This document shows positions 5,443 through 8,760 of a stretch of 8,760 nucleotides of DNA, piece by piece. Under the pieces are notes generated by a model, which saw nothing but the letters and a program-made list of their open reading frames with translations, had not been told where the DNA came from and searched no databases. Every line of letters begins with the position of its first letter. Within the stretch, counting starts at the first letter, position 1. Source of the stretch: Candidatus Methylomirabilota bacterium (GTDB lineage: Bacteria; Methylomirabilota; Methylomirabilia; Methylomirabilales; Methylomirabilaceae); the NCBI GenBank assembly GCA_016200385.1, contig JACQEV010000252.1:1-8760 (forward strand), in the 5' to 3' direction. A program made the translations under genes and the position numbers.

Positions 5443-5468
5443 ACGTGATCAAACGGTCACGTGGTTTT
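5443..5468 (+). terminator. Weak terminator-like hairpin after the SnoaL-like gene
   Basis: ACGTGA pairs with TCACGT across an 8-nt loop, followed by GGTTTT. The stem is short and AT-containing and the T-run is brief, so this is only a possible terminator. The rest of 5410-5591 shows no gene or recognisable element. Confidence 0.25.
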
Positions 5469-5591
5469 CCCGACAGCATCTTTCGCTGCGGGTCCGAGCT
5501 ACTCCGCATGCGCCCAGCCAGCTCTTGAGGGCAAAGGGAACCCAGGACAGCGCTGGCGGTCAAGAGACACGACGTTATCTCGGAAGCAGCT

Positions 5592-5786
5592 CTATCCCTT
5601 CCGCTGCACCAGCTCCATGAGCATGAAGGCGATGGCGTACAGAAGGCCAATGACCGCGCCGGCCGCATAGGCTCTTGGGCTTAATCCCCCGAATCTCGTC
5701 ACGGCCACCCAAGAAACATTTGCAATCCCCAGGCTGGCGAAGGAGGTTGCCAGGGCCAGGTACGAGAGATCCCGCCAGATCCGCAT
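5592..5786 (-). CDS. Small two-helix membrane protein of unknown function (64 aa)
   Basis: The product has two predicted transmembrane helices, about residues 7-29 (LSYLALATSFASLGIANV region) and 39-60 (AYAAGAVIGLLYAIAFMLME region). A short RFGGLSPR loop joins them and the tail is VQRKG. The charge pattern is simple and no enzymatic motif is present. AAGGAG lies about 9 nt before the ATG, supporting translation. I prefer this frame over overlapping ones because of its clean hydrophobic pattern and ribosome site. It follows the alkyltransferase gene by 193 bp on the same strand. Function is unknown. Confidence 0.65.
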   Translation of the reverse strand: MRIWRDLSYLALATSFASLGIANVSWVAVTRFGGLSPRAYAAGAVIGLLYAIAFMLMELVQRKG

Positions 5787-5809
5787 AGGTCGTCACTCCT
5801 TCGAATGTT

Positions 5810-5828
5810 AGCCCGCCATGGGCAGGCT
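5810..5828 (-). other. Hairpin before the small membrane-protein gene
   Basis: On the minus strand AGCCTGCC pairs with GGCGGGCT (8 bp, one G-U) around CAT. It ends about 24 nt before the start codon at 5786, upstream of the ribosome site. No U-tract follows. It may cap the 3' end of the upstream transcript or be a leader structure. The remainder of 5829-5979 shows nothing recognisable. Confidence 0.3.
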
Positions 5829-5979
5829 ATCTGTTTGCTTCTTCCGGCCTCGTGTCCAAAGGCGGACATTCGATCATTATTCTTGCGCATGGTCTGAAGG
5901 TGTTTTGTCCGCTTCTTCCTTCGAGAGAAGGTTGGGATGAGGGCATTTATCCGAAGGAGTGTATGGGTCAATAAGGCCG

Positions 5980-6687
5980 CTATGTGGGGCGACAGTTCTG
6001 ACAGGGGCGATATCTCTTCCGCAACGGCTCCCGCTGCGTGGTGAAATAAACCACATTCTGCTCCGGGATGCGCCGGGCACTGTAACAGCTAGGGAGGCAG
6101 AGGCTTTTGCTCGTCCCATTTCCCACGAAGCGGATCCTCCGCGTAGCCAAGCGCGCGAGACCCACGAGATCGACACCTTCGAAGGCCAACAGCTTCGCCT
6201 TCACCCCAGGGCCGCCCGCAGAGTAATGCCCGATCCGGCCATCGGTCCGGACAACGCGATGGCACGGGATCAGGAAGGGGATCGGGTTCCTGGCCAAAGC
6301 CGTCCCGACGGCGCGAACCGCCCGTCGGGCGCCGATCTCCTTCGCCACCCACTGGTACGAGCGCACCTCGCCGGCAGGGATCTGCAGGGTCTTCTTCAAG
6401 ACCAGACGCTGAAATGGTGTGAGACCGGAGAAGTCCAATGTGGCCGAGAAGCTCCGCTTCCCCGTCGAATGATCCACGGCCCGCCTTGCCAGGCCCTTCG
6501 CCAAGCGGAGATCCCGCACCGGTCTGACGCCGAACGCCCTGACGCACCTCCGCTCAAAGCCACGCACACCTGACCCAAGGGCCGCATAGCAGACGGCGCT
6601 GCCGCGAAAGGCCACATAGAGTTGTCCGAGCGGGGTTGAAACCGGAGCGTACCCAATGGTGTTGAGATCTTTTCTCGCTGTGTGCAT
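5980..6687 (-). CDS. ogt: O6-methylguanine-DNA methyltransferase with C-terminal Ada-type zinc domain
   Basis: A 235-aa DNA-repair protein. Residues about 11-85 form the N-terminal ribonuclease-like domain of the Ogt/MGMT family, and 90-172 the catalytic domain: LTPFQRLVLKKTLQIPAGEV, then RAVGTALARNP (125-135), then the active-site PCHRV (141-145), where Cys142 accepts the alkyl group irreversibly. Residues 183-234 look like the Ada N-terminal metal-binding domain, with Cys197, Cys201, Cys229 and Cys232 spaced almost as in E. coli Ada (38, 42, 69, 72) and the ending YRPCQNCRP. In Ada this domain precedes an AraC-type helix-turn-helix and repairs methyl phosphotriesters; here it is last and the AraC domain is absent. 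The ATG at 6687 has GGAGG 6 nt upstream; longer starts would overlap the nuclease gene. Confidence 0.9.
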   Translation of the reverse strand: MHTARKDLNTIGYAPVSTPLGQLYVAFRGSAVCYAALGSGVRGFERRCVRAFGVRPVRDLRLAKGLARRAVDHSTGKRSFSATLDFSGLTPFQRLVLKKTLQIPAGEVRSYQWVAKEIGARRAVRAVGTALARNPIPFLIPCHRVVRTDGRIGHYSAGGPGVKAKLLAFEGVDLVGLARLATRRIRFVGNGTSKSLCLPSCYSARRIPEQNVVYFTTQREPLRKRYRPCQNCRPT

Positions 6688-6730
6688 CAGCGCCCTCCGA
6701 ACGGCAGCCCGGAAACCTAGACCCGTCTGT

Positions 6731-6739
6731 ATAATATCA
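6731..6739 (-). promoter_or_regulatory. Possible extended -10 promoter of the alkyltransferase gene
   Basis: On the minus strand TGATATTAT fits an extended -10 (TGn then TATTAT), about 44 bp before the start codon at 6687 and just after the nuclease stop. The -35 is weak (ACATCT at a 17-bp spacer). It would allow separate control of the repair gene. Confidence 0.35.
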
Positions 6740-6758
6740 CGTAACGCCCTCAGAGATG

Positions 6759-7889
6759 TCACGACGCGAGATACCGCTCGAGCTTCTCGACAAACGTGGC
6801 GCTCCATCGCGCACGTTCAACCTGCCTGAAGAGCAGGGGGAGACTCTCATCAGAAAGCTGGGTCCACCCGTCGGCCCTTCCGTCCAGAGCTGCCGGTGGC
6901 GTGAGTTGGGCCATACGAACCCAGAGGTCACCGTGGTCAGTGAATCGTATCTCTGCCCCTTCGGTCTCGGCCGCAGCCAGAATTGCCTCCCGGAGCGCTT
7001 CACGAGAGACAGCTCGCAGATCAAAGGCATGTCCATCGTCCTGGGCTGTGAGGTCTGCTGATCGACGATGGTCGGAAGCTCTGATCGACAGGGTTGAAGT
7101 CGTCACTGGGCGGTCGTTCCAGACGGGGCAGATGTCCTTGTAAGCACACCAGTGGCAGAGGGTGCTCTTGATCGGCTTGAACTCGGTATCAGTCTCGATC
7201 CGCTCGATCAGGGCGATGGTCGTCGCCTTCAGCCTGTCCAGCGCCTCCGGCGTCCGCCTGGATCGTAGCTCCTTGCCAAAGGCCAGATAGTGCCAGACCA
7301 GCTCGATCTCTTTGGCCTCGGGCCACTTCCCTTGTACCCCGAGCTGATAGAGGGCCAGTTGCCGATCGGCATCGAGCAGGCCCTGGCCCGGAAGTCGACC
7401 GGAGGTCTTAAAATCATGGATCTCGTAGCGCCCCGACCCCACGCTCACAAGACGATCGATGTATCCTTGAATCCGGTAGCGGCCAGCCGGGTCGAGGGAA
7501 GATGTCACGCGATGTTCCAGCCCCAGCGTTTGCCCACGGTCGAACGGCTTGTGGGCATCGTGATAGTCCTTCAGACACCGCTCGCCGAGCCGCTTGTAAT
7601 TTTCGATTGAGCAGTCCTGCTTGACAATCTTGACCTGATCATGCCACTGGCGGCGCCACTGCCAATCGTAGTAATTGAGGATATCGTTTAGGTTTGGATG
7701 TTTCCCAAGCAGGAGGTCTCGATAGAGCCTGTTCAGTGCCTCGTGGACCCGCGATCCGAGGAACGCTTCGATAGACTCCTCCTCGCGAGGGATCCGATCG
7801 ATATAGCGGTATCTGTACTGGCGGGGACAGGATTCGTAGGTAGAGATTCGGGATGGCGAGTAGACCGGCGATGTTCCTGGCTTATGCAT
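6759..7889 (-). CDS. Cas4/AddB-like PD-(D/E)XK nuclease with predicted 4Fe-4S cluster
   Basis: A 376-aa protein with the RecB-family nuclease layout seen in Cas4, AddB C-terminal and PDDEXK_1 proteins. SPSRISTYESCPRQY (11-25) opens the fold and contributes Cys21; GSRVHEAL (45-52) carries the conserved His49. The catalytic set is GYIDR (Asp145), HDFKT (Asp159 and Lys161) and DRQLALY (Gln177). CHWCAYKDIC supplies Cys245, Cys248 and Cys254, completing four cysteines for a 4Fe-4S cluster. Residues about 260-376 extend beyond the core and match no domain I recognise. No CRISPR array, cas1 or helicase is nearby, so a general DNA end-processing or repair role is more likely. ATG 7889 overlaps the MBL gene by 8 nt; a longer start would add a low-complexity leader inside that gene. 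Confidence 0.87.
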   Translation of the reverse strand: MHKPGTSPVYSPSRISTYESCPRQYRYRYIDRIPREEESIEAFLGSRVHEALNRLYRDLLLGKHPNLNDILNYYDWQWRRQWHDQVKIVKQDCSIENYKRLGERCLKDYHDAHKPFDRGQTLGLEHRVTSSLDPAGRYRIQGYIDRLVSVGSGRYEIHDFKTSGRLPGQGLLDADRQLALYQLGVQGKWPEAKEIELVWHYLAFGKELRSRRTPEALDRLKATTIALIERIETDTEFKPIKSTLCHWCAYKDICPVWNDRPVTTSTLSIRASDHRRSADLTAQDDGHAFDLRAVSREALREAILAAAETEGAEIRFTDHGDLWVRMAQLTPPAALDGRADGWTQLSDESLPLLFRQVERARWSATFVEKLERYLAS

Positions 7890-8562
7890 ATCCCATGGCG
7901 CGGAGGAACTCAGAGACAGAGCGGAACTGGACGAACGGGTTGCGCCTTCGCTCCTCGCCGATGGAGCTGGAGAGCCGACCGGCGGCATAGTTGTGGCCCG
8001 GCAAGACCACGATCTTGTCGTCGAGCTTCATCAGTGTATTGACCAGTGAATCATACATCTGCTCGGGGTTGCTCCCCGGTAAATCGACCCGGCCGCAAGA
8101 GCCGATGAACAGGGTGTCACCGGAGATCAGATGATCCTGGACCAGGAAACACTGAGAGCCCGGCGTATGGCCAGGGGTATGGATCAACGTAATCGCGATG
8201 TCGCCAAGCTTCAGGGTGTAGCCATTGTCGGCCCCCACGATGTTCGATCCGGAGAGTGGCGTGAGGTAGCTGGCCTCAGCCTTGTTGATCACCACTTTGG
8301 CGTCCACCTTCTCGAGGAGCTCCGCGATCCCCTGAATCTCCAGTCCGAACAGCTTGCCACCCACATGATCGGGATGGGTGTGGGTGACCAGGATGTGGGT
8401 GATCCTCATGTCATCGGCCTGGGCGAGCTTCACGATTCGATCGCTCTCCCACGCCGGATCAACCACGGCGACCTCCCTCGTTTTGGTCGAGCCGATAAAG
8501 TAGACATAGTTGGCCATCTGGCCCAATTCAACTTGCTTCAAGTAGAGGCTCGATTGTGTCAC
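7882..8562 (-). CDS. MBL-fold metallo-hydrolase (glyoxalase II-like)
   Basis: A 226-aa metallo-beta-lactamase-fold enzyme, probably cytoplasmic. It carries THTHPDHVGG (60-69, metal ligands His61, His63, Asp65, His66), HTPGHTPGS (His132), GDTLFIGSCGRVDLPGS (Asp149, bridging metal ligand) and VLPGHNY (His190), the full dinuclear set of glyoxalase II-like hydrolases, which cleave thioesters such as hydroxyacylglutathione. The GSCGRVD stretch also recalls ETHE1-type persulfide dioxygenases, so that alternative remains. I chose the GTG at 8562 because GAGAGGGG lies 5 nt upstream; a longer ATG frame at 8634 lacks such a site. It follows the BtuF-like gene by 93 bp and overlaps the nuclease start, suggesting cotranscription. 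Its link to the nuclease is unknown. Confidence 0.88.
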   Translation of the reverse strand: MTQSSLYLKQVELGQMANYVYFIGSTKTREVAVVDPAWESDRIVKLAQADDMRITHILVTHTHPDHVGGKLFGLEIQGIAELLEKVDAKVVINKAEASYLTPLSGSNIVGADNGYTLKLGDIAITLIHTPGHTPGSQCFLVQDHLISGDTLFIGSCGRVDLPGSNPEQMYDSLVNTLMKLDDKIVVLPGHNYAAGRLSSSIGEERRRNPFVQFRSVSEFLRAMGYA

Positions 8563-8655
8563 TGGCACCCCTCTCGAAAGACATTCCTCTCTATGATTGA
8601 GCGGTCCTCTCGGTAGCGGATTGCCTGGGGGCATCTGTGCAGCCCCGCCGCGCCG

Positions 8656-8760
8656 CTACGAGACAGTAGATGCCTCGGCGAACACTTCAGGGTGGACAAC
8701 CCCGGCCAGTCGCTCCAGACCCTCGACGAGCCGCGGCCCAGGGCGGCCGTAGAGGCTCTC
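8656..8760 (-). CDS. BtuF-like ABC transporter substrate-binding protein, C-terminal 34 codons (partial)
   Basis: The 3' end of a gene that enters from the right edge. The visible tail is ESLYGRPGPRLVEGLERLAG then VVHPEVFAEASTVS and TAG. The PGPRLVEGLExLAxxxHPE pattern is a typical ending of periplasmic binding proteins of the BtuF/FepB class (vitamin B12 or iron-siderophore uptake), which deliver ligand to a BtuCD-type importer. The start, signal peptide and ligand are outside the window, so the substrate is not assigned. The MBL-fold gene begins 93 bp after its stop. Confidence 0.7.
   Translation of the reverse strand, partial: ESLYGRPGPRLVEGLERLAGVVHPEVFAEASTVS

Noticed and set aside
5699..5971. 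A 90-codon minus-strand open frame between the membrane-protein and alkyltransferase genes.
   Set aside because: Its composition is not protein-like and it overlaps the better-supported 64-aa membrane protein in another frame.
6688..6807. A longer N-terminus for the alkyltransferase, starting at 6807.
   Set aside because: It would overlap the nuclease gene by about 50 bp, adds unlike sequence, and the ATG at 6687 has a strong ribosome site.
6759..7889. The nuclease as a CRISPR Cas4.
   Set aside because: No CRISPR repeats, cas1 or cas2 are in the window, and the protein is much longer than typical Cas4.
7890..7988. A longer N-terminus for the PD-(D/E)XK nuclease, starting at 7988.
   Set aside because: It is a serine-rich shadow of the MBL gene; the conserved domain begins just after the ATG at 7889.

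Overview
The window is GC-rich bacterial chromosome. It has Gram-negative features: a signal-peptide M48/LysM protease, an anchored lytic transglycosylase and UbiA/UbiE quinone enzymes. Most genes lie on the minus strand, with short spacings or overlaps. The taxon cannot be fixed from the sequence. Composition, gene mix and the GC-rich palindromic repeats would fit a lineage such as NC10 (Methylomirabilis-like), but that is a guess.

Right to left on the minus strand, the first cluster is the 3' end of a BtuF-like ABC substrate-binding protein (8656-8760), an MBL-fold glyoxalase II-like hydrolase (7882-8562), a Cas4/AddB-like Fe-S PD-(D/E)XK nuclease (6759-7889, start overlapping the MBL gene), and an O6-methylguanine-DNA methyltransferase carrying an Ada-type zinc domain at its C-terminus (5980-6687). 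A small two-helix membrane protein follows (5592-5786). The nuclease and alkyl-transferase suggest a DNA-maintenance theme, but no CRISPR array or cas1/cas2 is present.

The centre (about 3.7-5.4 kb) differs. It holds two plus-strand genes, a Rieske ferredoxin-like protein (4440-4805) and a SnoaL/NTF2-like protein (4978-5409), and a divergent tRNA-Thr(CGU) with a near-consensus promoter. Two copies of a 104-119 bp inverted-repeat element (3743-3846 and 4805-4923) lie in the same orientation. A second near-consensus minus-strand promoter (4019-4047) would make a structured, roughly 340-nt leader that includes repeat copy 1 and ends in a U-tract just before a 60-codon gene.

Left of this on the minus strand is a probable operon: a 60-aa basic protein, a secreted TPR protein, and an M48 metalloprotease with a C-terminal LysM-like domain. 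It ends at a clear intrinsic terminator (1665-1699), before which lies a small coding-like frame broken by a stop. Beyond the terminator is another minus-strand unit: a membrane-anchored SLT lytic transglycosylase, UbiE/MenG, and the 5' end of a UbiA/MqnP prenyltransferase. The envelope genes fit periplasmic protein quality control and peptidoglycan turnover. The ubiA-ubiE pair makes the side-chained, methylated quinone.
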